From positions 46,685,543 to 46,749,542 of the forward strand of contig NC_134506.1 in assembly GCF_027942865.1 (NCBI RefSeq): DNA of 64,000 bases, read 5' to 3'. Source of the DNA: Odontesthes bonariensis. Lineage: Eukaryota > Chordata > Actinopteri > Atheriniformes > Atherinopsidae. Shown piece by piece: positions 1 to 9,643 of the stretch. The position numbers were made by a program, and so were the translations under genes. Every line of letters starts with the position of its first letter. The first letter of the stretch is position 1. Under the pieces are notes generated by a model. It was not told the DNA's origin and made no database searches. It worked only from the letters and a program-made list of their open reading frames with translations.

Positions 1-275
1 GACCTTTGACCTCGGAGGAGTAGATGTGTTAGCCGTTAGCCGTAGCTTAGAATCGATGATGATCATCCTGCCTGCTTGCTGTAGATTTCTACAGTTTGTG
101 TTTTTGTATTTCCTTTTTAATAAACTCAGAATGAACTCCTCCTTCGTGTCCGTGTTGGAATATTATATCATATTATATAATATAATAATAATAATGATCT
201 TTGTTTTACCCTCAGATGACTGATTTCTCTTCTCTGGAACGGGTCATGTGTTCACTGCGTCTTATTTCTGACCAG
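1..275 (+). repeat. Duplicated 3'-end-like segment, copy 1
   Basis: Bases about 30-275 reappear at about 1419-1690 with only scattered differences. The shared part holds a TTTTTAATAAA polyadenylation-like signal near 115-125 and a TA-rich microsatellite near 160-195. It looks like the 3' UTR of a plus-strand gene lying left of the window. I can assign no protein. Confidence 0.5.
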
Positions 276-1268
276 TGAGCTGTGACCCTTCTGGCTGTTC
301 GTACAGTGAGCTGTGACCCTTCTGGCTCTCCGTACAGTGAGCCGTGACCCTTCTGGCTCTCCGTACAGTGAGCCGTGACCCTTCTGGCTGTTCGTACAGT
401 GAGCTGTGACCCTTCTGGCTCTCCGTACAGTGAGCCGTGACCCTTCTGGCTCTCCGTACAGTGAGCCGTGACCCTTCTGGCTGTTCGTACAGTGAGCTGT
501 GACCCTTCTGGCTCTCCGTACAGTGAGCCGTGACCCTTCTGGCTCTCCGTACAGTGAGCCGTGACCCTTCTGGCTGTTCGTACAGTGAGCTGTGACCCTT
601 CTGGCTCTCCGTACAGTGAGCTGTGACCCTTCTGGCTCTCCGTACAGTGAGCCGTGACCCTTCTGGCTGTTCGTACAGTGAGCTGTGACCCTTCTGGCTC
701 TCCGTACAGTGAGCTGTGACCCTTCTGGCTGTTCGTACAGTGAGCTGTGACCCTTCTGGCTCTCCGTACAGTGAGCTGTGAGCCTTCTGGCTGTTCGTAC
801 AGTGAGCTGTGACCCTTCTGGCTGTTCGTACAGTGAGCTGTGACCCTTCTGGCTCTCTGTACAGTGAGCTGTGACCCTTCTGGCTTTCCGTACAATGAGC
901 TCTGACCCTTCTAGCTTTCCGTACAGTGAGCTGTGACCCTTCTGGCTTTTCGTACAGTGAGCTGTGACCCTTCTGGCTCTCTGTACGGTGAGATGTGACC
1001 CTTCTGGCTTTCCGTACAGTGAGCTGTGACCCTTCTGGCTTTCCGTACAGTGAGCTGTGACCCTTCTGGCTCTACGTACGGTGAGATGTGACCCTTCTGG
1101 CTTTCCGTACCGTGAGCTCTGACCCTTCTGGCTTTCCGTACAGTGAGCTGTGACCCTTCTGGCTTTCCGTACAGTGAGCTGTGACCCTTCTGGCTGTTCG
1201 TACAGTGAGATGTGACCCTTCTGGCTCTCCGTACAGTGAGATGTGACCCTTCTGGCTCTCCTTACAGA
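276..1268. repeat. 31-bp minisatellite, about 32 copies
   Basis: A tandem array of a 31-bp unit with core TGACCCTTCTGGCT, variable CTCC/GTTC/TTCC positions and a GTACAGTGAGC junction. Units at the left are more homogeneous than those beyond about 890. The array lies exactly between the two copies of the flanking duplicated segment. A 227-aa minus-strand open frame across it is only a stop-free reading of the repeat. Confidence 0.9.
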
Positions 1269-1390
1269 GCAGTTAGAGGCGGTGGTGCTGAACAGAGCAG
1301 CAACATGTTTTCATTGGTTATCAGCGGTGTGGACATGGTTGGTGTCATGTGACCCGGCGACTGACTGACGGAGCGTTTTCTCTCTGCAGG

Positions 1391-1690
1391 ACGACTGAAG
1401 CTGACGGCCTGAGGCCCGCTGTTAGCCATAGCTTAGAATTGATGATGATCATCCTGCCTGCTTGCTCTAGATTTCTACAGTTTGTGTTTTTGTATTTCCT
1501 TTTTAATAAACTGAATGAACTCCTCCTTCATGTCCATGTTGGAATATTATATTATATTATATTATATTATATTATATTATATTATGTTATATAATATAAT
1601 AATAATAATGATCTTTGTTTTACCCTCAGATGACTGATTTCTCTTCTCTGGAACAGGTCATGTGTTCACTGCGTCTTATTTCTGACCTGG
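1391..1690 (+). other. Possible terminal exon / 3' UTR, duplicated copy 2
   Basis: A good 3' splice site (TTCTCTCTGCAG ending at 1389) precedes a sequence that merges into the duplicated segment. AATAAA lies near 1504-1509 and a long (TATAT)n tract follows at 1546-1600. The arrangement suggests a terminal exon of a plus-strand gene entering from the left. The reading frame and product cannot be told from this window. Confidence 0.3.
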
Positions 1691-1745
1691 GCCTCTTCAA
1701 ATCCAGGCTAAAAACCTTATTGAGGATGGCTTTGTGGGAGAGAAA

Positions 1746-2039
1746 TGTCATGACATTTCTCTTGACATGTCATAATTGCATCGTGTGCCTTGTTGACTGG
1801 TTCATATGAATGTTGTTGATAGTTAGAATGAGCGTGTTTATGATTACGGCGAAAGCTAGGCGCCTCCAGAGAGGGCCACGTACGCTTGTTATGATCCAAG
1901 GCAGTATAAAAGGGTGTCGCAAAATGAACTCTGTGGACATTGGTGAACATTCTGCATGCATATTAGCTGTGACGGTTTGTTCAATAAATCCCCAATGAAA
2001 GGCTGACCAACGCGTATTCGACTCCTTTTCTCCACAACA
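1746..2039 (+). mobile_element. LTR of a retrotransposon (5' copy)
   Basis: The segment starts TGTCATGACA and ends CCACAACA (TG...CA). It has a TATA box (TATAAAAG, from 1905) and a polyadenylation signal AATAAA (1983-1988) in the order expected for U3-R-U5. The 3' half recurs at 5700-5881. The sequence just downstream (TAATGGTGACCC) could be a primer-binding site. The family (Gypsy-like or ERV-like) cannot be decided because no gag-pol frame survives. Confidence 0.6.
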
Positions 2040-4250
2040 TAATGGTGACCCTGAATTCGTGAGATTTTGCATCTGGATCCCGGCGGAGCGTGTCCTCTGT
2101 GCCCCGACAACCGACATCAGCTGTGTAAAGCCGGCCGGCCGGTAGGATTGTTTTCCCACCATTACGCAGCGGATTTCTGTTGGTGGAGCACAGCTGACAG
2201 GCTTTTTCCGGCTTCCCCAAATCAAAAGAACACAAGAGAAGGACGAGTACATTCGGTAAGCATTTCATTGTTTACCTCTGCGCAGGGGGGCTGTTGAAAT
2301 TGTTTTGGAAATTTTGGGCCAAGAGGAGCCGAATGTTTGAATTGAGATAAAAATTGGGCGAACAGCAGCTGATGTGAGAGCAGACAGCTGTGAGCAGTTG
2401 GTCTGGCTATTGTGTTGTTGTATTTTTTTTGTGGTGATTAAGGAAGGGCTAGTCGCTGGCTCCAGCAGGTAATGAATCGGATGAATTCAAACTGGATTAA
2501 TGAATAAGCTTTAAAGAAGCGGGTAGGTTGTTGAGCAATCGTTCATGGTGTTTCTTGCGACCACCAGCCATCCTTCAATGCATTGGGGGGAGGAATACTG
2601 GCGGACGTACGGGGCACATTATAGTCGTTAAATATATGTAGAAATCATTTTCTCTAGTCAAGGAGTAGACGAATACTGATAATTGATTGACTTGCGAACA
2701 TAAAAGTTTGACGGTTGGATCAATAAGACTTTCTAGAAAACTCTGAAATGAAAAAATCCAGTTCTATATGGGCACATTTTAAATATATGTTTATATCATT
2801 TTATATCTGCTTAGAACTCTTTGGAGTTATCCGAGACCTCAGTATAAAGACATTTTGAGAAAAAATTCAAATTCGTTCAGGAATTGGCCACAGGAGATTA
2901 TTATAAGAGGTCACAGCGAGGCTGGTAAAGTACACGTCAGCATCTGTTGCTTTGGTCCGTAGAGACCATATCACAAGGCTTGTAGAGAAAACACATTTTG
3001 TATTTCATATATTGCCGACACCAATATCTCCTGAAAAATTAAAAGTCTAAATGAAAGAAATTGTTAATTTAAAACCGTAAAGATTTGAACGGTGACTGAC
3101 ACAAAACTCTGATCGACTGACTTGGTGTGAGTGTGACCGGTCTTTGTCTTTGTCTGTCGATGTGTGTGAAATCCTGCTGTTTTATGTGAATCTAAAAAAA
3201 AAAAGAAGATTCCAACTCATCTCATCCCTTGACTTTAGAGTATTTTTAGTCATTTTGAGTTAACACATAGAGTTAACACAACGTCTTACTTATAATCTTA
3301 GGCTAAATAAAAGATTAAGCGAGTGCAGAGACACTCAGATTTGCTTCATTGTTATAATTTGCTTCATGGTTATAGTTGCCGCATCGATAGTTTGTTGAAA
3401 TAAGGTGTTGTTACAGTGATGAGCTGTGATTTTTAAACGCTGTGTGTTGATTTCTTTAATATTGTGCATTTTGGTTGAGTGCATCTTATTATTATTGAAT
3501 TATTGAATACTGCTGTGATTTGTGTTAAGGTTTCTAAAGGTCTATTTTCAACAGGCTTGTTGAAGGTGTTTGGATTTCAGAAGGGGGAGAGCGAGGTGCT
3601 GCGCGTTCACGCTGTTCCTGCGCGTTCACGCTGTTCTGTCCTTGACATTTTTTGTGCTGTTCCTGCGCGTTCACAAATGTTCGTGCGTAATCACATTTTC
3701 TTTCCTTGTTGTTTTCCAGGGCACTATATGGTTGAACTGTAATAATTATTAGTTTTCTTTAGGTAATGTGCTAATTGCAGAGTTGTTATCAGTCGAGTAA
3801 TGAGGGTTTCGCAAACCTAGGGAAGAGGTTCTGTCCCTAAGCCATTTGATTCATCACGCCATTCGACGTGAATGTTGACATTCCTGATAAAGAAAGTTTT
3901 CGCTTATGGATTGTTTCTGTATCTTTTGGTCTGTATTTATCCCTGTCCACAGTGTGTTAAATTGTATTTCTTTCTCTTTCTTAATTTGTTACAAAAGTGT
4001 GACAAACGCCATTTTGAGTTAGGGTGTGTTTCAGTTGTTATGTCTTGTTCATAAGATTACAGATTGGGAGGAGTTAATAAGAGCCTGGGAGGCAGGTTTA
4101 GAGGTGTATTCATATTTGATTGGTTAGAAGTTACGTGTCCCAGACGTGTTTCATTGGAGGTAGATTTAGAGGTGTGTTTAGATTTCATTGGTCAAAAAAA
4201 TTTTCATGTCATTGGTCAGAATTGACGTAGCTGTGACGTGCATTGTATCA
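2040..4250. other. Apparent non-coding interior of the LTR element, no gene seen
   Basis: About 2.2 kb with no open frame over 98 aa and no recognisable gag, protease, RT or integrase motif. Its position between LTR copies suggests a decayed interior or leader. Small near-duplications are visible, for example the CGCGTTCACGCTGTTC motif repeated at about 3601-3640. I see no RNA gene. Confidence 0.4.
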
Positions 4251-4698
4251 TCTGGATTGGTGGAGAGACACTGGCCCTCATTTATCAAACTTGCGTAAGA
4301 CGAAAAACATGCGTAGGTCGTGTGTACGTTCTTTTCTGCGCAAAGGTTGGCATTTATCAAATCCATCGTGAGCGCAGGAAAGATGAAATCGCCACGACAG
4401 GTCTGAGGCCGTGTACGCACTTTTCCATTTTGACTTGCGGTGACTGCATAGCATACATAAACAGCAGCGTCACTAGTGCGTGCCTCATGAGTCGCAACAA
4501 ATCCCTAGGTTAAAATTACAGACTTATCCCTTCAAAGAAGGCCCATGTTTTATTTGACTTCAACATAAATATAAACATAAACGCAAATTAAATAAATAAA
4601 AAAATTAAACAAGTACAACTCTGTAATTGGAAGAGTGATGGCTCATTATTCAACCGCCTATTTAAGAGCTGATTCTAGCGGCGCGGTAATGGCGAAAC

Positions 4699-5075
4699 GA
4701 TGGCAGATCTGGCTTTGTTAGAGGACCTGAACGCGCGCATCAGGCGCGAGAGAGTGTTCCGGGACCGGCAGGATTTCTTTCGGGAAAATGATGAGTGGCT
4801 TAAGAGCCGTACAGGAGAGGCGCTTTAACACTGCGCATAGTACGCGTGCCACTGTGGAGAGGTGTACAGGGCTCCTAAAGGGCAGGTGGATCTGTCTCTG
4901 GCTGCGGGGGGAACCCTTCTATATACGCCCGAAAAGGAATGCAATATTAGTAATGCTTGCGGGGTGCCAATTCCAGATGTACATCCAGAGGACCCCGTAT
5001 CCAGAGATCCCTTCCACCAGCCTGCACAGCCAAGAGCGCTCAGGAGGAGAGAGGACCTTATTCAGCGATTCTGAC
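4699..5075 (+). pseudogene. HARBI1-like transposase remnant
   Basis: A start at about 4699 reads MADLALLEDL, then RRERVFRDRQDFF, which resembles the N-terminus of Harbinger transposases. After about 40 residues it jumps to a frame resembling the C-terminal part (FNTAHS.TRATVERCTGLLKG, then an SNACGV-like motif). The central DDE catalytic region is missing and the frame is broken, so no active enzyme is encoded. Confidence 0.6.
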
Positions 5076-5096
5076 TTTTGGTAAGCATTCTGTTAT

Positions 5097-5294
5097 TCAA
5101 GGAAAAAAGACGTAGCTCCGATCAGGCCAGCCACCCTCTCCTCCAAGGCACTCAAATCCAAACCTGGATCGGAGCCCCCCCCCCACCCCCTCCCCGTTTG
5201 TGACATGCTGCGTCGGAGAGCTGCGACCTTCTTTGGTGGCAAATTTCATATCGGACCACTTCTTCCTGATCTTATTGGAGAAAAAGTAAAACAT
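5097..5294 (-). pseudogene. Myb/MADF-like Harbinger accessory protein fragment
   Basis: The minus-strand frame reads SNKIRKKWSDMKF followed by a Gly-rich stretch. This matches the IRKKWSDIK-type helix of the SANT/Myb-like protein that accompanies Harbinger transposases. Only about 65 residues remain, next to and divergent from the transposase remnant. Confidence 0.5.
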
Positions 5295-5699
5295 CGTTCA
5301 ATTTTAGATTTCATTTAATCTGGAGTTTATCACATTTTATTGACCATCACAGTAGGGGAAAATACATAACTCGTCCGGTCTGCGATTTACATCGCCAACG
5401 CTGTTGACAGCGTTTCTTTGCCGCCTTTCGTCTATCCATGTCGCAAATTCTAGAGGTGCGGCCTTTTGTAGAAGGCGTGGTTAGGATCATTACGATGGAT
5501 TTCAGCCGCCGGATTTATCAACAGCCGCTCGGTCTTACGATGGGATTGGTGTGGTACGCATGTTCTGTGAATCTCACTTGAGCCTCTGCGTACGATGAGT
5601 TCTCCGCTCATATCAACGATGCTTTCTACGACGGCTTGATAAATGAGGGCCATAGTGTATGGTTTGGATCGGAAGCATCCGGATGTGAGCAAAAGGGGG

Positions 5700-5881
5700 G
5701 GCGCCTCCAGAGAGGGCCACGTACACTTGTTATGATCCAAGGCAGTATAAAAGGGTGTCGCAAAATGAACTCTTTGGACATTGGTGAACATTCTGTATGC
5801 ATATTTGCTGTGACGGCTTGTTCAATAAATTCCCCAATGGACGGCTGACCGACGCGTATTCGACTCCTTTTCTCCACAACA
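5700..5881 (+). mobile_element. Truncated second LTR copy
   Basis: The sequence from GCGCCTCCAGAGAGG to CCACAACA matches the 3' part of the LTR at 1746-2039. It includes the TATA box (from about 5746) and AATAAA (about 5823-5828). The left half is absent; the Harbinger element ends about 35 bp upstream, so the two events may be linked. Confidence 0.65.
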
Positions 5882-6393
5882 CCAGCAAGCTGCATATTTG
5901 CAGCAGCACAGTCCTTGGGAATCTAAATCGCGATGTCAGCCATTCGTCTGTCTCCGCAGGATATCTACACGGTCTCGGAACACACGCTCTCTTCCAAGAG
6001 ACGCGCTAAGGCATGCAAAAGTAGCAAGTCAGCCGCTGGTTACACTTCCCATTGACCTTGTTATATACAGAATAAAATTAACCTTCATTTAGTTCACAAT
6101 TTAAGTCAAACAGAATAGTGTCAGCATAATTATGGGGTATAATGTATATATTTATTTATGTTTGCTTCAAAGTAATTAAATGTACATTCCATTAGTCAAG
6201 AAAACTTGATTGGAATAACAGCAGACTATTTTAGGAAACTCCTACAATTCTGTTCCTACCTGAAAGAAAACGTAAAATACGAAAAGCAAATTCTCTTAAA
6301 TCACGCGTACGCACGGTTTAAGAACAGATCTGTTATTTTATATTTTATATTGCTATTATGATGATAAAGAATTCAAATAGGAAAGGATAAAGT
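5882..6393. other. Intergenic, no gene seen
   Basis: AT-rich sequence downstream of the GPCR gene on the minus strand. I see no coding exon, RNA gene or clear repeat boundary here. Confidence 0.4.
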
Positions 6394-6399
6394 TTTATT
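6394..6399 (-). terminator. Polyadenylation signal of the GPCR gene
   Basis: AATAAA on the minus strand about 52 bp after the GPCR stop codon, inside an AT-rich stretch. Confidence 0.6.
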
Positions 6400-6450
6400 T
6401 ATATCCCTCTTTTCAGTTTACATAATTTCTTCTGGCAATCTGTGTGTGTC

Positions 6451-8977
6451 TCACACTGTCACTCCTCTGCCATCATCGGCCACCGTGTGCTCCATCGTGC
6501 AGCAGCACAGACGCACCAGCAGCTTGTTACCGAGTTCTTTGAGCATAAAGACGTACAGAAACAAGTCCACAAAACGACTGAGCAGAAGCAAGGTGTAAAG
6601 TGTGGTAATGGTCTCAAAGAGATTGGTGTTAACTAACTCCTCTAAAAATTGCATAATGAGTGTGGGAAGGATCATCAGAGTGTAGCCAAGCAGCAACAGA
6701 ACTAACGTTGCCACAATTCTTCGTTTTTCCTCAGCGGGCACCGAGGTGGCAGCAGGTGGAGTTTGGAACAGTAGTTTCAGGGTTCCAGTCACAGAGATGA
6801 TGAAGACGGGGGCAGGGAGAAGGCCCAAAATACAGAGAATTAAAACCTCGCCGAAAGTTACCAGAAGAGGGACAACGACTATGCAAACAGCCCAGACTGC
6901 GGCACAGAGCAGCAGTGAGCCTTTCATTTGCCTGATGCAGTGCAGCTGTGGGCAGGCGACGACAGAAAACCTGCAACACAAGACAGACAGAAAACAGACA
7001 CCGTCAGTATCACTGCGCGGGATAGTTTATCCCGGATGATGATGATTAAAGACGTGCTGAAAGTTGTATCGGCACCTTTCCACGGCAATGCACATCCTGA
7101 AGCCAAGACTGGATGCAAGACTGGTGCAAAAGCAGCCGAGAGCATGAGTTCCTGAGGTACTTGAGGTGTGGTCTTTTGCCACCAAAACAATAAAACTACA
7201 GAACCATATCAGATTGGAGATCAGGAGGTTCATGTAGTAGACTGGAACAGGAGGTCTTCGTGCCTGCAGGAAACCATAAAACAGTTATTAAAATGCTGTT
7301 TTCCTACACTCAGTCATGTGTCCAGCAGCTGTGGGATGAGGGGACCGCTGACTGTAATTAACATTCGTCTTGTTTCAGTGTTACTCAGACAGCAGCTGCA
7401 TTGTGTAATGAGTCATAAAGAGCTTCTTTGGAATCAGTTTCTTTTTAGACTTTTGCATTATTTAGTTGTACATTTTGTAGCTTATGTGAATTTACTTCAG
7501 TGACTGTATGTGTGTAAAGTGTTTATATATATATAGATATATATATACTTTCTTCCAAACATTTCAGTTAAATTTGCATCTAATTTTATTTTAAAGGGAT
7601 AGTCCGTCTCTTTTGACATGAAGCTGTATGCCCACTCGGTCTGTGGGGTCATTACTGTGGGGACCGCCCTGGTTCGAGGTGGCTGGGGGATCCTGCACTG
7701 CAGCCCTGGCTGTGGTGTGGATGCCGGCCCGCCCTGATCCGGGTGGTTCCCCGTGGTGGCGGCCTCTGTGCTCATTGGCGGGCTGGCTCCCGGTGTGGAC
7801 AGATCCCCAAGATACCGTTTCCTCACTTCAGCGTCAAGCCAGATTTTAATGTTGATTTTAATGTTGATTGTTGTTGATATTGATGTTGCTCATTATGGAA
7901 GTGGTGGGGGGGTAGTATGTGTGCAGTGTGGTTGTCGGTGTGATGTTGTGTGTGAGTTTATGCATGAATTAATTTGATTATTGATTTTATTATGTAAAGC
8001 ACTTTGTGCTGCTTTTTTAGTATGAAAGGTGCCATATAAATAAAGTTTGATTTGATTTGTATGATATCAATGTATCAGTGCATCCAGCCACCTAGCGATA
8101 GCCGCGCCTGTTACGGTGTTTGCTGCACGGTCTGCACTTCGGTCTGCACAGCAGGCAGTGATACGAAGGGAGAGAAAATAGGGCCAAGAGATTGTGAGGT
8201 CTGACTTTTTCCTGGAGAACCATTTTGTGATGCAAATGTATTACTCTGTTGAACGCATATTGTTCTGAGAAGCAAAACGCTTTATTTTTTAAACCCCAGC
8301 CAACTAGCCGGACTACCTTCATCAACACCAAAACGAGGCTGGAACTCTGCTCACAGGACGCAGCAGGGGGTAAGAAGATGTTCAGAAATGATGCTGCTGA
8401 TATGGGATGTTACACAGCTTCATGTCAGAAGAGGCGAACTGTCCCTTTAAAATGTTTAGGCTAACATGCCCACTGACGGCAGGAGAACACGGGCCTGTAG
8501 ATGCACTCTGTCGCTGCATGGAACAGATCAGTGTGTGGATGCAAAACTATTTCCTGCAGCTAAACTCTGTCTGTGGCCCACAGAGACAAAGAGAAAGTGT
8601 CATCAGTCACCCTGAGACTCTCTCTCTAAAACCTCATAATCCAGTTCGAAATGTCGCGGGTAATATTGGACTCAGACCTGAACTTTAACAGCCACATTAA
8701 ATCAGTAACATCAGCATCTAAAAAACTTTGCCAGAATCAAAGGAATAGTGTCTAAAGCAGACTGATCTCTGCGTTTGTCTCCAGCAGGTTAGACTGCTGG
8801 AGGATGCTTCTGTGTCATCATTTAACATTTTCTTGAAAAATTCACACTGAAAGAAAAGGCTGCTAGTTAAGAGTGTGAATGTTTACGTACCTCATAGCAC
8901 AACCAACAGATGAGCGCTATCGTCAGAGGAAAGCAGACAAACATGTCGATCCACCACACCACATTAATCGGCTCCAT
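6451..8977 (-). CDS. Orphan-like class A (rhodopsin family) GPCR, three exons
   Basis: Exons 8977..8891, 7263..7076 and 6970..6451 join in frame (phases 0 and 2, GT-AG) to 264 aa. Exon 1 holds TM1 (FVCFPLTIALICWLCYE). Exon 2 holds TM2 (PVYYMNLLISNLIW) and TM3 up to CIAVER. Exon 3 completes the DRY-equivalent as ERF and carries TM4-TM7. In place of NPxxY, TM7 has RFVDLFLYVF. Charged KRR before TM6 and a Cys cluster (RLCCC) after TM7 suggest G-protein contact and palmitoylation. The PVYYxNLLISxLI signature recalls fish proton/lipid-sensing-like orphan receptors, but the ligand is unknown. The loops are short. The start is the first Met before TM1, and an upstream in-frame extension is not excluded. 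Intron 1 holds a TTAA-flanked element and intron 2 is 105 bp. Confidence 0.75.
7591..8450. mobile_element. TTAA-flanked inverted-repeat element (AGGGATAGT family), composite
   Basis: The left end is TTAA-AGGGATAGTCCGTCTC...GACATGAAGCTG; the right end is the inverse, CAGCTTCATGTC...GAACTGTCCCT-TTAA. A copy of the same family lies at 53984-55484. The interior also contains a common fish repeat at 7820-8058 (ending in TTTGATTTGATT), so this is a nested composite. It sits in intron 1 of the GPCR. TTAA target sites are typical of piggyBac-related non-autonomous elements. Confidence 0.6.
7820..8058 (+). repeat. Common fish interspersed repeat with GTAAAGCACTTTGTG tail
   Basis: The block with CAGCGTCAAGCCAG, GTGCAGTGTGGTTGTCGGTG, GTAAAGCACTTTGTGC and ATAAATAAAGTTTGATTTG recurs in inverted orientation at 34924-35150. 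Its tail resembles the 3' ends of fish LINE/SINE families. Confidence 0.65.
8465..8770 (+). pseudogene. Fragment of an L2/CR1-like LINE reverse transcriptase
   Basis: A frameshifted reading gives CMEQISVWMQNYFLQLNSV and then SDLNFNSHIKSV-like residues. This is the conserved region just after the YADD motif in L2-type fish LINEs. No catalytic residues remain. Confidence 0.55.
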
Positions 8978-9329
8978 ATGTTCGTCCTTTTCAGAGGTTC
9001 TTATGGATCACAGGTTGTGCACACGGCAGCAAGTTATTATTGTTCTTTTGGTGACTTTACATCATGTATATATAAAAAAAATGAAAAGGAAAAAGAGCCA
9101 GATGAAGAAAGTTCTCTCTGCACACACATACATGTGTAAACATTTATATCTATATATGTCTGTGTATGGTCTCACATTGAGACTTTTACAGAAGAAGAAC
9201 TAATTAAATGTGCCATTTTTCAACAAGAGACAGTGAAAATACGTGGAAATATGTATAAACATCGAACTTACTTGCCTCAGGATGCCTTTCAGTCGCTGAA
9301 ATAGGTAGTCTGAGGTCAGATTTGATGAA

Positions 9330-9549
9330 AGCAAATGCAGAACACGGAGCAGGTGCTCTAAAACTGTCCCTCGGTGTGAGTGTGAGCGTCCAGCCACTGG
9401 GGAGCCCGAACCAGTGTGTTTCCAGGGCCGAATAAATGGTGAGGGTTGAGTCAGGAAGGGTATCCGGCGTAAAACATGTGACAAAACGATGACGTGAGAT
9501 CGACTCTCTGTGGCGACCCCTGAGTAAGAAGAAGAAGAAGAAGAAGAAG
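9330..9549. repeat. LINE/SINE 3'-tail fragment ending in (AAG)n microsatellite
   Basis: The sequence TCAGGAAGGGTATCCGGCGT followed by TCTGTGGCGACCCCTGAGTAAG is a 3' end widespread in fish genomes, with an (AAG)n tail at 9525-9549. The Tx1-clade LINE on the minus strand ends directly against this (AAG/TTC)n tract. Confidence 0.5.
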
Positions 9550-9643
9550 ATTTTTTTGATTTTTAACAAAACGTTTATTAACACAAATTTTACCATAAAC
9601 TTTCCACAATCACATCAAAAGAAAACATAAAAACAATAAATAT

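Larger units (their letters stand above)
4270..5664 (+). mobile_element. PIF/Harbinger-type DNA transposon, internally deleted
   Basis: The ends are inverted: GGCCCTCATTTATCAA at the left and TTGATAAATGAGGGCC at the right (about 5636-5664). These terminal bases are typical of fish Harbinger elements. The interior carries remnants of both proteins of such elements: a HARBI1-like transposase on the plus strand and a Myb/MADF-like DNA-binding protein on the minus strand. I could not identify an intact 3-bp target duplication. Confidence 0.7.

Noticed and set aside
212-895. 227-aa minus-strand frame
   Set aside because: Stop-free 31-bp tandem repeat.
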